Shown one piece after another: positions 17,421-26,765 of a stretch of 64,000 nt of DNA. The position numbers and the translations under genes were made by a program. The stretch comes from an uncultured Pelagibacteraceae bacterium. GTDB taxonomy: Bacteria > Pseudomonadota > Alphaproteobacteria > Pelagibacterales > AG-422-B15. Location: contig CABZCR010000001.1 in NCBI GenBank assembly GCA_902524285.1, positions 1 to 64,000 on the forward strand, read 5' to 3'. Numbering within the stretch: position 1 is the stretch's first letter; the number at the start of each line of letters is the position of its first letter. Under the pieces are notes generated by a model, which was not told where the DNA came from, did not search any database, and saw only the letters and a list, made by a program, of their open reading frames with translations.

Positions 17421-19049
17421 ATGGCAAAAAATACACATGATGTAATCGTAATTGGTGCGGGTCATAATGGTTTGACCGCTGCTAGTTATATGGCGAAGGC
17501 AGGACTAGACGTTGTAGTTCTAGAAAAAAATGAATGGATTGGAGGTGCTGCTGTTAGTCGCGAGCTCTATCCTGGATGGAAATATTCTAACTGTTCATAT
17601 GTTTGCAGTTTACTGAGACCAGAGATCATGCGTGATCTAGAGCTCTACAAATATGGTTTACAAATTATTCCTTACGAAGGTAGCGCAACAATGATGAGAA
17701 ATGGCGACTATTATGCCCATTATCATGATCATGATATGACGATCAATTCTATCAGAAGACATTCCCACAAAGATGCAGAGGCCTATGAAAGGTACAGTCG
17801 TGATGTCTTGAGGCAATGCAAAATTATCAAACCGCTATTAAAAATGACACCACCGGATTTAACTTCCTTTAAACCAAAAGATTTATTTGGCGCCCTGGAG
17901 TTTGCAAAACATTTTGCAGCAAAAGACGAGTTAGGTGGACTTGGTGAAAAAGAAATTTATGACACTATTCGATTTTATACAATGAGCATCAGAGACTATT
18001 TAGATGAATATTTTGAAAGTGATATTACAAAAGCGCACTTAGCTGGAAGTGCAATTATCGGAACTGCTCTTGGTCCTTGCTCACCTGGCTCTGCTTACGT
18101 ATTACTGCACCATTATATGGGAGAAGTAGATGGTTCAGTTGGAGCGTGGGGGTATTCAAGAGGAGGTATGGGCTCTATTACAAAAGCAATGACAGGCTGC
18201 CTCAAGGCTCACGGCGGTGAAGTAAAACCAGATAATGAAGTCGTTAATGTCATTACTAAAAATGGTCGTGCGATTGGAGTTGCTACCAAAAAAGGTGATG
18301 AATATTACGCAAAAAAAATTGTATCTAACTTAGATGTTAAAAGAACATTCTTAAAAATTACTGAAGAAAGCTCTTTACCTGGTGAATTTGTTGAAAGAGT
18401 TAAAAACTTTAAAATTAGAGGCTCATCGGGAAAACTTAATATTGCCCTAGACGGCCTTCCTGAATTCCCATGTATTCCAGAAGGTGATCCAGGTGGTGGA
18501 GGTGATATGCACTTCACAGAAACTATTGAAGAAATGGAAGGAGCCTATGATGATTGGAAACGAGGTGAATGGTCAAGAAATCCTTATGTAGATATGTGTA
18601 TTCCTTCTAAAAGCGACCCAACAATGGTAGCTCCGGGAAAGCATTATATGTCTGTCTTTATTCAATATGTTCCATTCAATCTTGCAAACGGCGGATGGAA
18701 TGAAGAAAGAAAGCAAGAGTTTGGAAGACATATTGTTGATTGTATTGCTGAGTTTTCTCCTAATTTTAAAGATTTAATTAACCACTACGAAGTTCGTACT
18801 CCATTAGAATTAGACAATGAAGTAGGATTGACAGAAGGAAACATCTTTCAAGGCGAATTAACAATGGATCAACTTATGTTTAATAGACCTGTGCCTGGAT
18901 ATGCACAGTACAGAACACCACTTAAAAATATGTATATGTGCAGTTCATCAACTCATCCAGGTGGTGGAGTTATGGGTGCACCAGGAGCGAATGCTGCAAG
19001 GGAGGTTCTAATTGATATGAATATCCCTCAAACAGGTAATTATTATTAA
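17421..19049 (+). CDS. PYROXD2/phytoene-desaturase-like FAD-dependent oxidoreductase (first of pair)
   Basis: Flavoprotein of 542 residues in the amine oxidase/phytoene dehydrogenase superfamily. The N-terminal dinucleotide-binding motif is VIGAGHNGLTAASYMAKAG with the ribose-binding Glu in VLEKNEWIGG. The C-terminal FAD-binding region reads SSSTHPGGGVMGAPG. It resembles PYROXD2-type oxidoreductases, whose substrates are mostly unknown. Its stop shares a base with the start of a second, related flavoprotein, so a heteromeric enzyme is plausible. It heads an operon of three genes under the operator at 17368-17385. Desaturation or oxidation of a methylated amine is my inference. Confidence 0.85.
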   Translation: MAKNTHDVIVIGAGHNGLTAASYMAKAGLDVVVLEKNEWIGGAAVSRELYPGWKYSNCSYVCSLLRPEIMRDLELYKYGLQIIPYEGSATMMRNGDYYAHYHDHDMTINSIRRHSHKDAEAYERYSRDVLRQCKIIKPLLKMTPPDLTSFKPKDLFGALEFAKHFAAKDELGGLGEKEIYDTIRFYTMSIRDYLDEYFESDITKAHLAGSAIIGTALGPCSPGSAYVLLHHYMGEVDGSVGAWGYSRGGMGSITKAMTGCLKAHGGEVKPDNEVVNVITKNGRAIGVATKKGDEYYAKKIVSNLDVKRTFLKITEESSLPGEFVERVKNFKIRGSSGKLNIALDGLPEFPCIPEGDPGGGGDMHFTETIEEMEGAYDDWKRGEWSRNPYVDMCIPSKSDPTMVAPGKHYMSVFIQYVPFNLANGGWNEERKQEFGRHIVDCIAEFSPNFKDLINHYEVRTPLELDNEVGLTEGNIFQGELTMDQLMFNRPVPGYAQYRTPLKNMYMCSSSTHPGGGVMGAPGANAAREVLIDMNIPQTGNYY

Positions 19050-20560
19050 TGTCAGATAATTATGACGTAATAGTTATTGGCGCAGGCCATAATGGTCTCG
19101 TTTGCGCTAATATTCTCGCAAAAAAAAACCGTAAAGTTCTGATTTGTGAGGCACGTGAGAATTGTGGGGGACTTGTTGAAGAGAGTATAACTAACTTCGT
19201 TCCTCAGATACCGCTGAGCGTATCAAGCTCTCTTGGTGGACTGCCAGTAAAGTATAAAGCAAAGTCTACGATTGCACTGTCAGAGTCTGGTCAACATATT
19301 CGCTTAGTTGGAAACCAACATATTGACCATAAAGTTATTTCTGGTTTCTCTTCGAAGGATGCAGACAGATATGTAGAATTTCATGATAAAATGTCGTCCT
19401 TTTCAAAGGCTTTAGGTTCTTTCATGATGGCTTCACCACCAAGGATCATGAATAATACTTTCTCTGATTATTTTAAATTATTCAAACTAGGCATGAATGT
19501 TCGAATGCTTGGAAAGAAAAAATTTAATGAGTTTGCAAGAATGATAGGGCTTAATATTGCAGACGAATTGGAAGACAATTTTGAAAATACTCTTTTGCAA
19601 GGCCTAATCGCCCATGACGCGGTGCTTGGCTCTAACTTGGGCCCAAGATCACCCGGCTCACTGATTAATCTACTTTATCGTATGGCCACACATGACAACT
19701 CAATCTTTGGGGGAATATATGAAATTGATGGTGGCAGTAAAGCTTTTGTAGATACTTTGCTAGATATCAGTAATAAAAATAAAGTTGAAATTAAAACTTC
19801 TTCATCGGTTAAAAGATGCATTACAGAAAATGATAAAGCAATAGGAGTTGAACTTCACAGCGGTGAAAAAATTTATGCAAAAAAAATTATTTCTAATGCA
19901 GATCCAAGATCGACTTATTTTAGTCTTTTAGGAACTGAGAATTTAGACACTGATGTGAAAAGAAGAATCAAACATCATCGATCAAAAGGAAAAGTTGCAA
20001 AATTATCATTAAGTCTTAATAAACAACCTGAATTTATTAACTGCGATAAAAATGATTTAGTGAGTAGAATGGTAATTGCTCCTTCAATTGATTATATAGA
20101 AGAGGCATTTAATCCAAGTAAGTTTGATAAACTTTCTATGGAACCTATTTTAGAAATGAAACTAAAAAATTCTGACCAGAGTAATCCTGTATTAGATATT
20201 CAAGTTCAATATGCTTCCTACGGTGCGCAGGAGGGTTGGGATAAAATTAAAGATAATTACGTAGATGCCGTTATAAAATTAATAGGGAAATATGCACCTG
20301 ATATTCAAAGCTGTATAGAGACTAAAACAATTGTTACTCCCGACGATATAGAGAAAAATTTTTATGTCTCAGGCGGACATTGGCATCATGGAGAAATTCA
20401 AATTGATCAGCTTTTTATGCTAAGACCAATTCCTGGGGCATCACAATATAGAACCCATCTTGACGGACTATATATGTGTGGTGCAGGTACTCATCCGGGT
20501 GGAGGTTTAACTGGAATTCCAGGAAAAAATGCAGCTCAAGCTATCTTGGAGGATGCATAA
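19049..20560 (+). CDS. PYROXD2-like FAD-dependent oxidoreductase (second of pair)
   Basis: Flavoprotein of 503 residues, distantly similar to its upstream neighbour along the whole length. It shares VIGAGHNGLVCANIL with the cofactor Glu in ICEARENCGG, the GPRSPGSLIN segment and a C-terminal GAGTHPGGGLTGIPG. Start and stop codons overlap those of the first copy by one base (TAATG). The shared fold and coupling suggest two subunits or two sequential oxidations. The substrate is unknown. Confidence 0.83.
   Translation: MSDNYDVIVIGAGHNGLVCANILAKKNRKVLICEARENCGGLVEESITNFVPQIPLSVSSSLGGLPVKYKAKSTIALSESGQHIRLVGNQHIDHKVISGFSSKDADRYVEFHDKMSSFSKALGSFMMASPPRIMNNTFSDYFKLFKLGMNVRMLGKKKFNEFARMIGLNIADELEDNFENTLLQGLIAHDAVLGSNLGPRSPGSLINLLYRMATHDNSIFGGIYEIDGGSKAFVDTLLDISNKNKVEIKTSSSVKRCITENDKAIGVELHSGEKIYAKKIISNADPRSTYFSLLGTENLDTDVKRRIKHHRSKGKVAKLSLSLNKQPEFINCDKNDLVSRMVIAPSIDYIEEAFNPSKFDKLSMEPILEMKLKNSDQSNPVLDIQVQYASYGAQEGWDKIKDNYVDAVIKLIGKYAPDIQSCIETKTIVTPDDIEKNFYVSGGHWHHGEIQIDQLFMLRPIPGASQYRTHLDGLYMCGAGTHPGGGLTGIPGKNAAQAILEDA
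20548..20552 (+). promoter_or_regulatory. Ribosome binding site of the GcvT-like gene
   Basis: GGAGG 10 bases before the ATG at 20563, inside the end of the upstream flavoprotein gene. It supports this start over an earlier in-frame ATG at 20476 that would overlap the flavoprotein by 85 bases. Confidence 0.65.
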
Positions 20561-20562
20561 AT

Positions 20563-21762
20563 ATGAATAGAGATTTAAGATTTACAGCGCTTAAAAAAAC
20601 CCCTTTTCACTCTAGAACAAGCTTAGCTTCAAGAACAAATAAATATTATAACTGGAACGGTTTTACCGTACCTACAGAATACTCAACAACTGAGTTAGAA
20701 TATACTGCTGCTAGAAATGGCACCTCAGTTATGGACCTCACACCTATGTGCAAATATATGATCAATGGCAGTAATGCTAATAAATTTGTTGATTATCTTG
20801 TAACAAGAGATTTATCACAGATGGAAGACAATACAGTAGCATACATAATTTGGTGTAATGAAGATGGTAAAGTAATGGACGATGGCACCATATTTAAATT
20901 TTCGAATACAAAATTTATGCTTTGCTGTGCAGTAAAGATCTATAATTGGCTACATGACTCTGCTGAAGGTTTTGATGTTTCTTTTGAGGATGCAACAGAC
21001 ACAACGGCTGCATTAGCAATCCAAGGACCTACTTCTTGTTCAACACTAAAAAACTACGGAGCAGAGGACCTTGAATTATTAAAACCATTTGGAATGAAAC
21101 AATATAATATTAATGGATATGATGTTTTGATCTCACGAACAGGCTTCACAGGTGATTTAGGATATGAATTATGGACTGATCCAGCTAATGCAGAAAACAT
21201 GTGGGATAGTATCATGGAAGCTGGAAAAGAATTAAAGATTAGACCTTTTGGCATGCATGCTCTTGAGATGACAAGGATTGAAGCTGGCTTTATTCAAACC
21301 AATACTGATTTTATGGCAGCTGAAGGTTCCTTAAGACCAGTGAGAATGCGTTCACCGTATGAAATTGGAATGGGTTGGCTTGTTCATCTCAATAAAGAAA
21401 GTTACTTTGTCGGTAAACGCGCTTTAAAGAAAGAAAAAGAGACAGGTAATTCTGAAAGATGTTTAGTTGGACTGGACATAGATGGCGATAAGCCCGCAGT
21501 AGGCTCTGTGATTTATAATGAAAAAAAAGAAGATATAGGCATTGTTACGGCAGCAATGTGGTCACCTACTATGAAAAGAAACGTTGCGCTTGCGTCTCTA
21601 AAGCGTCCATATGGAATTAAGATTAAAGAAAATATTTTTGCAGAAATTTATCACCCAGAGGAATTGGAATATAAAAAAATATGGGCAAAGTGTAAGGTTG
21701 TAAAAAGACAATTTTTTAGCCCTGAAAGACGTAATAAAGTACCTGCAGACCTTTATGAATAG
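20563..21762 (+). CDS. GcvT-family aminomethyltransferase-like protein
   Basis: GcvT/DmdA fold protein of 399 residues, with family segments MDLTPMCKYMINGSNA, LAIQGPTS, SRTGFTGDLGYELW and the C-terminal GIVTAAMWSPTMKRNVALA (barrel domain). Family members bind tetrahydrofolate and accept a one-carbon unit from glycine, sarcosine, dimethylglycine or DMSP. Following two flavoproteins, it probably captures the methyl or methylene group released from an N-methyl substrate. It could be related to DmdA, but the amine context makes DMSP less likely. Last gene of its operon; the stop codon lies in a terminator hairpin. Confidence 0.85.
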   Translation: MNRDLRFTALKKTPFHSRTSLASRTNKYYNWNGFTVPTEYSTTELEYTAARNGTSVMDLTPMCKYMINGSNANKFVDYLVTRDLSQMEDNTVAYIIWCNEDGKVMDDGTIFKFSNTKFMLCCAVKIYNWLHDSAEGFDVSFEDATDTTAALAIQGPTSCSTLKNYGAEDLELLKPFGMKQYNINGYDVLISRTGFTGDLGYELWTDPANAENMWDSIMEAGKELKIRPFGMHALEMTRIEAGFIQTNTDFMAAEGSLRPVRMRSPYEIGMGWLVHLNKESYFVGKRALKKEKETGNSERCLVGLDIDGDKPAVGSVIYNEKKEDIGIVTAAMWSPTMKRNVALASLKRPYGIKIKENIFAEIYHPEELEYKKIWAKCKVVKRQFFSPERRNKVPADLYE

Positions 21763-21783
21763 CCAAAAATAGGCTGTTTTTTT
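21760..21783 (+). terminator. Rho-independent terminator after the GcvT-like gene
   Basis: AGCC (21761-21764) pairs with GGCT (21772-21775) around a 7-base loop, followed by G and seven T. The stem is short but GC-rich for this genome and the T-run is good. It starts in the stop codon. Confidence 0.55.
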
Positions 21784-21794
21784 AAAATTCAATT

Positions 21795-21812
21795 ATTGAA
21801 CAGCTGTTCAAT
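21795..21812. promoter_or_regulatory. Palindromic operator ATTGAAC-AGCT-GTTCAAT
   Basis: A perfect 18-base palindrome immediately upstream of the second aminotransferase operon. It has the same arm length, spacing and sequence pattern as the repeat at 17368-17385 beside the TetR/BetI-like gene, and overlaps the -35 box in the same way. It is very likely a second target of that regulator. Confidence 0.75.
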
Positions 21813-21824
21813 ATAGGCTATACT
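21796..21824 (+). promoter_or_regulatory. Promoter of the aminotransferase-Rieske operon, probably leaderless
   Basis: TTGAAC (21796-21801, inside the operator) and TATACT (21819-21824) are 17 bases apart. The -10 box ends 5 bases before ATG 21830, so transcription should start on or next to the start codon. Confidence 0.65.
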
Positions 21825-21829
21825 TCAAT

Positions 21830-23227
21830 ATGCCCAAATCAACTCCGATTCCTGACAAAAAAGATCTTCTTAATACTCTCGATGATAGAATTCTATACCC
21901 ATGGCAGTATCTTGAGTATCGCGGTGAGGACAGCAGGACATTCATTGATAAGTCAAAAGGAATTTATCTTTACGATCAAACAGGAAGACAGCTTATTGAT
22001 GGTCCTGGAGGAATGTGGAATGTTAACGTAGGACATGGCGTAAAAGAAATTGCTGATGCCGTTTATAATCAGATTACAAAAATGCCCTACGCCAGTCCAT
22101 TCACGGAGTCCACTGAGATTGCATATAACTATGCTTCACGACTTGTTAAATATGCGCCCGGTGATCTTAAAAGAGTATTTTTCACGTCAGGAGGATCTTC
22201 AGCAGTAGACTCTGCATTAAGATTTGTAATGTTTTATAATAATGTTCGTGGGTTAAGAGATAAGAAACAAATTATCTCACGTCATGATGCATATCACGGT
22301 AGTACATTTTTAGGGGCTTCATGCTCAGGTAAAGAAAGAGATAAAAACAACTTTGATTTTGCAGATAACTTAGTCCATCATTTGTCTGCACCAAATCCGT
22401 TTAAAAAACCAGATGATTTAAGTGATGAAGAATTCTGTGATTTAAAAGTTAAAGAGTTAGAAAATAAAATTTTAGAACTTGGTCAAGATAAGGTCGCAGC
22501 ATTTATTGCTGAGCCAATCCTAGCATCAGGCGGGGTAATTGTTCCTCCTAAAGGTTATCACAAAAAGACAAGAGAAATTTGTACTAAGTACGATGTTATT
22601 TATATTTCTGATGAGATAGTAACCGGATTTGGAAGGTTAGGTCATATATTCGCTTCAGAAAATTATTTCGATTTAGAACCTGATATCATCCTTTTAGCAA
22701 AAGGGATTACTTCAGGATACGTACCTTGTGGTGCAGTTGTTATTTCTGAAAAGCTTATGTCTCAACTTGATAATAAAGAAAAAGTAATATTTTCAAATGG
22801 ATTTACTGACTCGGGTCACCCAGTCAGTATGGCAGCAGCAACAGCAACACTTGATTATATTGAAAAAAATAACCTCCTTGAACATGTACAGGAAGTCGGC
22901 CCTTATTTTCAATCTAAATTAAGTGAATTAATTGATCTACCGATTGTTGGCGATGTACGTGGAGAGGGATTAATGGCGGCTGTTGAATGTGTAATCAGTA
23001 AAGAAAAAAAAGATCCTCTGAATTTACAATACGAGATCGCTTCTCGCATCAATTCTCATTGTCAAAATCTTGGTTTAATTGTTAGACCGCTATTTAATAC
23101 GTGTGTCATGTCTCCTTCTTTGATCATCACTAAGGAACAAATAGATGATCTCGTAAGTATACTTAGAAAAGGAATTGAGTTAGCTACAAACGACATCAAG
23201 AAAGAAGGCCTTTGGTCTGCATCTTAA
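21830..23227 (+). CDS. Class III PLP-dependent aminotransferase
   Basis: Fold type I omega-aminotransferase, 465 residues. Motifs are TSGGSSAVDSALR (phosphate site; GGSSA instead of the usual GSEA), YHGSTFLGAS, SDEIVTGFGRLG with the cofactor Asp, and the Schiff-base Lys in LAKGITSGY. It is clearly a paralogue of the enzyme at 13692 but not a close copy. First gene of an operon with a Rieske oxygenase (4 bases downstream) and an amine-type flavoprotein, under the palindromic operator. The likely role is transamination of an amine or beta/omega-amino acid; pyruvate as acceptor is an assumption. Confidence 0.87.
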   Translation: MPKSTPIPDKKDLLNTLDDRILYPWQYLEYRGEDSRTFIDKSKGIYLYDQTGRQLIDGPGGMWNVNVGHGVKEIADAVYNQITKMPYASPFTESTEIAYNYASRLVKYAPGDLKRVFFTSGGSSAVDSALRFVMFYNNVRGLRDKKQIISRHDAYHGSTFLGASCSGKERDKNNFDFADNLVHHLSAPNPFKKPDDLSDEEFCDLKVKELENKILELGQDKVAAFIAEPILASGGVIVPPKGYHKKTREICTKYDVIYISDEIVTGFGRLGHIFASENYFDLEPDIILLAKGITSGYVPCGAVVISEKLMSQLDNKEKVIFSNGFTDSGHPVSMAAATATLDYIEKNNLLEHVQEVGPYFQSKLSELIDLPIVGDVRGEGLMAAVECVISKEKKDPLNLQYEIASRINSHCQNLGLIVRPLFNTCVMSPSLIITKEQIDDLVSILRKGIELATNDIKKEGLWSAS

Positions 23228-23231
23228 ATAA

Positions 23232-24470
23232 ATGCTTGAGTTTAACCATCTGCTAAAAAACTTTCAGGAGGGTAAAACTTTACCCCAAGACTTTTATACA
23301 GATTCAAATATTTTTTCCGAAGAGATGAAGCGAATCTATTTCAAACAGTGGTTAATGGTAGATCATATCAGTCGTATTCCTAATCCAGGTGATTATTTTG
23401 TTTTTGATGCCGAAAAGGAGTCCATCATAGTTATTAGAGGAAGAGACAATGAAGTAAGAGCATTTTATAATGTTTGCACACATCGAGGATCAAGAATTTG
23501 TTTAGATGAAGAGGGTTCAAAAAAACTTTTAGTGTGTCCCTATCATGCTTGGAGTTTTTCAGCAGAAGGTGAGCTTAAAGCTGCACGTTTTATGCCGGAG
23601 GATTTTAAAAAAGAAGAGTGGGGTCTTAGAGAGTGTCATCTTAAAATTTATGAAGGATTAATATTTATTAACTTATCATTAGAAGAACCGATGAATTTTG
23701 ATGAATTCATTGAGCCTCTAAAGGAAATGATGGAATTTCATCAGACGAGTAAGTCAAAAATTGCGATAAGAAAAAAATATCCAACTCATGCAAATTTTAA
23801 ATTAGTTCTTGAAAATTTTCAGGAGTGTTATCACTGTCCTACAGCACATCCTGAGCTTTGTGCAGTACAGGATAAAGACTGGGTTGTCGCAATGGGTGCT
23901 GGAATAGGTACTGCGCCTCAAAAAGAGACTGATGAATATTTAAATAAAATTAAACCTTGGGTCGAGGAATGTAAAAAAAATGGAACCCCGTCTGAGGTTT
24001 ACCTTGAGACAGACGAAGGATTAAAAAAAGGCTTAAACAGATATGTTGATAGAACTCCAATTGGAAACGGAAACTTATCACAAACCAAAGATGGAAAGCC
24101 AGCATCTTCATTAATGGGACAGTTTAAAGATTTTGATGGAGGATTAACCCAAGTAAGCTTTAATCCATTTAGCTGTTGTTATTTTACAAATGATTTTGGT
24201 GTCATGTTTATTTTTAAACCCATCTCACTTCTAGAGTCTGAAGTGGAACTCATATGGCTCGTAAACGAGAAAGCTCAGGAGAATAAAGACTTTAAGCCCG
24301 AGGAAGTAAGCTATATTTGGGATGTTACTACGGCGCATGATACAACAATAATTGAAAATAACCAGGAAGGCCTTCTATCTCAGTCTTTTAAACCCGGAGT
24401 TTTATCTGAAAATGAGTCAGCGGTAACTTACTTTTATAATTGGTATTTTACCAACATGCAGTTACCATAA
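23232..24470 (+). CDS. Rieske non-haem iron oxygenase alpha subunit (GbcA/CntA-like)
   Basis: Ring-hydroxylating-type oxygenase of 412 residues. The Rieske [2Fe-2S] ligands are Cys82, His84, Cys102 and His105 (CTH ... CPYH). The mononuclear iron site has His201 and His206 in NFQECYHCPTAH, with a later Asp in the TTAHDTT helix. The Glu198-containing NFQE segment resembles the betaine/carnitine branch rather than benzoate-type enzymes. Such oxygenases demethylate or cleave quaternary amines such as glycine betaine, carnitine or stachydrine. The required reductase is not encoded in the window. A BetI-like regulator and GcvT-like protein fit an N-methylated substrate. Confidence 0.87.
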   Translation: MLEFNHLLKNFQEGKTLPQDFYTDSNIFSEEMKRIYFKQWLMVDHISRIPNPGDYFVFDAEKESIIVIRGRDNEVRAFYNVCTHRGSRICLDEEGSKKLLVCPYHAWSFSAEGELKAARFMPEDFKKEEWGLRECHLKIYEGLIFINLSLEEPMNFDEFIEPLKEMMEFHQTSKSKIAIRKKYPTHANFKLVLENFQECYHCPTAHPELCAVQDKDWVVAMGAGIGTAPQKETDEYLNKIKPWVEECKKNGTPSEVYLETDEGLKKGLNRYVDRTPIGNGNLSQTKDGKPASSLMGQFKDFDGGLTQVSFNPFSCCYFTNDFGVMFIFKPISLLESEVELIWLVNEKAQENKDFKPEEVSYIWDVTTAHDTTIIENNQEGLLSQSFKPGVLSENESAVTYFYNWYFTNMQLP

Positions 24471-24487
24471 TCTCTGAGCAAGAGAAT

Positions 24488-25843
24488 ATGAAGCAACTTT
24501 ATAACAAAGATATTTACGACGTTAATAAGCCAGTTAAAAGTTATTGGGAAAAAGTCAGTCAAATAGAGCAAGACAAATATCCTAAGCTCACAACTGATGA
24601 AAGCTGTGATGTTTGTGTAATAGGCGGCGGCTTTACTGGAATAAGTACAGCTTATCACATTGCAAAAAATTATAGTGGCGATGTAAGATTACTAGAGGCT
24701 GGACATTTTGGATTTGCAAGCAGTGCAAGGAATGCTGGCTTTTGTTGTTTGCCTGCAACAAAACTATCGGTCAACCAACTGATCACAAAATTTGGCCTGG
24801 ATGAAACAAAGAAATTTTTTTCTTCTCAAATTGAAGGTGTTGAACTTTTATCCTCACTCATTTCTGAAAATAATATTGAATGTGAAAAAACGGGTACAGG
24901 CAATCTAGATGTTGCTCATCACCCTGATAGTAGTGAGGAACTAAAGGAGTGGGGCAACGATCTTAAAAAATATTTTGGTATTAACACCAAGTGGATACCC
25001 AAAGAGGAGTTTGATGAAGTTGGGCATCAGTCAACAGAACAATTTGGAGCTGTTTTTACTGAAGCAGGATTTGCGATGAACCCAATGGCTTTTATGAATG
25101 GTTTTGCATCAGCAACTGTAGATGTGGGAGCAAAACTTCATAGTTTTTCTAGAGTGAAAAAATGGGAAAGAAACGGTTCACATAAATTAATTACAGATAG
25201 TGGATCGATTACTGCAAATAAGGTTGTTGTTGCAACAAATGGATACACGGATGAGTCTCTCCATCCAAGTTTTGCAAATAGAATGATGCCTGTTTTATCT
25301 AATATAATTGTTACTAGAGAAATGTCAGAAGATGAGTTTAAACTACAAAACTATAAAACTCTTAATCCAATCTGCAACTCTAGAGAGATCTTGTATTACT
25401 ATAGAAGAATGCCTTCAAACAGGATGTTATTCGGAACAAGAGGCGACACCTACGGTGATGAAAAGAGCGCAGAGAAAATGCAAGAATTCATGACAAAAAA
25501 ATTTCGAGGGGTATTTCCAAATTGGGACAAGGTCGAGATTGATCATTATTGGAGAGGCACCGTTGTTATGACGCGTGACTTTGTTCCGGCATTTGGTGCA
25601 TTAGAAGAAGATAAGTCTGTATATTTTTCATACGGCTATCAAGCTAACGGCAACAATACAACTGTTTACTGTGGTAAAAAATTAGCTGAAATGATTTACG
25701 AGTCAAATAGTGGGGAGACAAATATTTCAAAAGTCTACCAGGGCCTTTCTCCTAAAATCCCATTCGGATTTTTAAGACTTTGGTACCTAAGGCTATACTT
25801 GTGGTACGCCAACCTTACTGATAGAAGCAAAAAAGAAATATAA
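24488..25843 (+). CDS. FAD-dependent amine oxidoreductase (PuuB/OrdL-like, DAO family)
   Basis: D-amino-acid-oxidase-fold flavoprotein, 451 residues. The FAD motif CVIGGGFTGISTAYHIAKN is near the N-terminus, followed by LLEAGHFGFASSARNAGF, the pattern of PuuB/OrdL gamma-glutamylputrescine oxidoreductases. The C-terminal GYQANGNNTTVYCGKKLA is the second FAD-binding stretch. It ends with a Tyr/Leu-rich tail also seen in this subfamily. I start at the ATG 24488; an earlier in-frame start at 24440 would overlap the Rieske gene. It probably oxidises a gamma-glutamylated or free amine to an aldehyde. The next genes encode the importer. Confidence 0.86.
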   Translation: MKQLYNKDIYDVNKPVKSYWEKVSQIEQDKYPKLTTDESCDVCVIGGGFTGISTAYHIAKNYSGDVRLLEAGHFGFASSARNAGFCCLPATKLSVNQLITKFGLDETKKFFSSQIEGVELLSSLISENNIECEKTGTGNLDVAHHPDSSEELKEWGNDLKKYFGINTKWIPKEEFDEVGHQSTEQFGAVFTEAGFAMNPMAFMNGFASATVDVGAKLHSFSRVKKWERNGSHKLITDSGSITANKVVVATNGYTDESLHPSFANRMMPVLSNIIVTREMSEDEFKLQNYKTLNPICNSREILYYYRRMPSNRMLFGTRGDTYGDEKSAEKMQEFMTKKFRGVFPNWDKVEIDHYWRGTVVMTRDFVPAFGALEEDKSVYFSYGYQANGNNTTVYCGKKLAEMIYESNSGETNISKVYQGLSPKIPFGFLRLWYLRLYLWYANLTDRSKKEI

Positions 25844-25880
25844 ATTGCATCTATTATTTATATAAATTAAAATTTTTTTT

Positions 25881-26765
25881 ATGTTACAGGCTTGGAAATC
25901 ATTGTATGCAAAAAGTGATCCAGCGAAAGCTTTCTCACTACTTTCTCCCGCATTAATTCTTGTTACACTCGCAATGCTTGTTCCAATGACACTCATGTTG
26001 AGTTTTAGCTTCTTCACTCAGATTAGTTTTACGGAAATTGATTACTCGTTTACAATTCAAAGATATATTGATTTTTTTCAGAAAAATTTACTTGTTTCAC
26101 TTCTAATTAAATCAGTTAAAATCTCGTTTATTGTAACGCTAGTAACTCTTCTAACAGCTTACCCTGTCTGCTACTACATCGCTTTTTACGTAAAAAAAAA
26201 TAAAATGCTATGGCTGGTTTTATTAACCTTACCTTTTTGGACTTCTTATCTTTTAAGAGTTTTTTCGTGGAAAATAATCCTTGGAACTAAAGGTGTAATT
26301 AATTCATCTTTGATTAATGCAGGACTTTTAAGTGAGCCTCTCACTTTTTTAATGTACTCTGAAACTGCAGTTATAATTACACTTACGCACGCATGGGCTG
26401 CTTTTGCATTACTTCCACTATATGTTTCATTAGATAAAATAGATTTTTCGTTAATAGAGGCAGCTAGAGATTTAGGTTTATCAAGACTAGAAACTTTTTG
26501 GAAAATTACCTTACCACTATCTTTGCCAGGTATAATTGGAGCAATATTAATAATTTTTATTCCGACTGTTGGAGATTATGTTACCCCCGCCTTACTTGGT
26601 GGAACCGATGGAAGAATGTTATCAAATATGATCCAAGCATATTTTGGTAAAGTTAACAATCTTCCACTGGGTGCAGCTTCAGCAACCATTATGCTAATTA
26701 CTGTTGCTATAGTTACAATTATTGTTTCATACACGACAAAAAAACTTAGTCAGAGGATTTCATAA
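25881..26765 (+). CDS. Spermidine/putrescine-type ABC permease (PotB-like)
   Basis: First permease of a polyamine-type (POPT) importer, 294 residues, six hydrophobic segments. The N-terminal LLSPALILVTLAMLVPM and the EAA loop IEAARDLGLSRLETFWKITLPLSLPGI, which docks onto the ATPase, identify the family. It is followed without gap by PotC, then PotA. No Shine-Dalgarno is seen; the ATG follows a T-run. The transported compound may be a polyamine or another cationic amine used by the surrounding catabolic genes. Confidence 0.9.
   Translation: MLQAWKSLYAKSDPAKAFSLLSPALILVTLAMLVPMTLMLSFSFFTQISFTEIDYSFTIQRYIDFFQKNLLVSLLIKSVKISFIVTLVTLLTAYPVCYYIAFYVKKNKMLWLVLLTLPFWTSYLLRVFSWKIILGTKGVINSSLINAGLLSEPLTFLMYSETAVIITLTHAWAAFALLPLYVSLDKIDFSLIEAARDLGLSRLETFWKITLPLSLPGIIGAILIIFIPTVGDYVTPALLGGTDGRMLSNMIQAYFGKVNNLPLGAASATIMLITVAIVTIIVSYTTKKLSQRIS

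Noticed and set aside
20476..20562. N-terminal extension of the GcvT-like gene from ATG 20476
   Set aside because: The extra 29 residues overlap the upstream flavoprotein's conserved end and are read out of its frame; GGAGG precedes ATG 20563.
20563..21762. GcvT-like gene as DMSP demethylase (dmdA)
   Set aside because: Same fold, but the context (amine flavoproteins, BetI-like regulator) and a longer N-terminus argue against; left as GcvT family.
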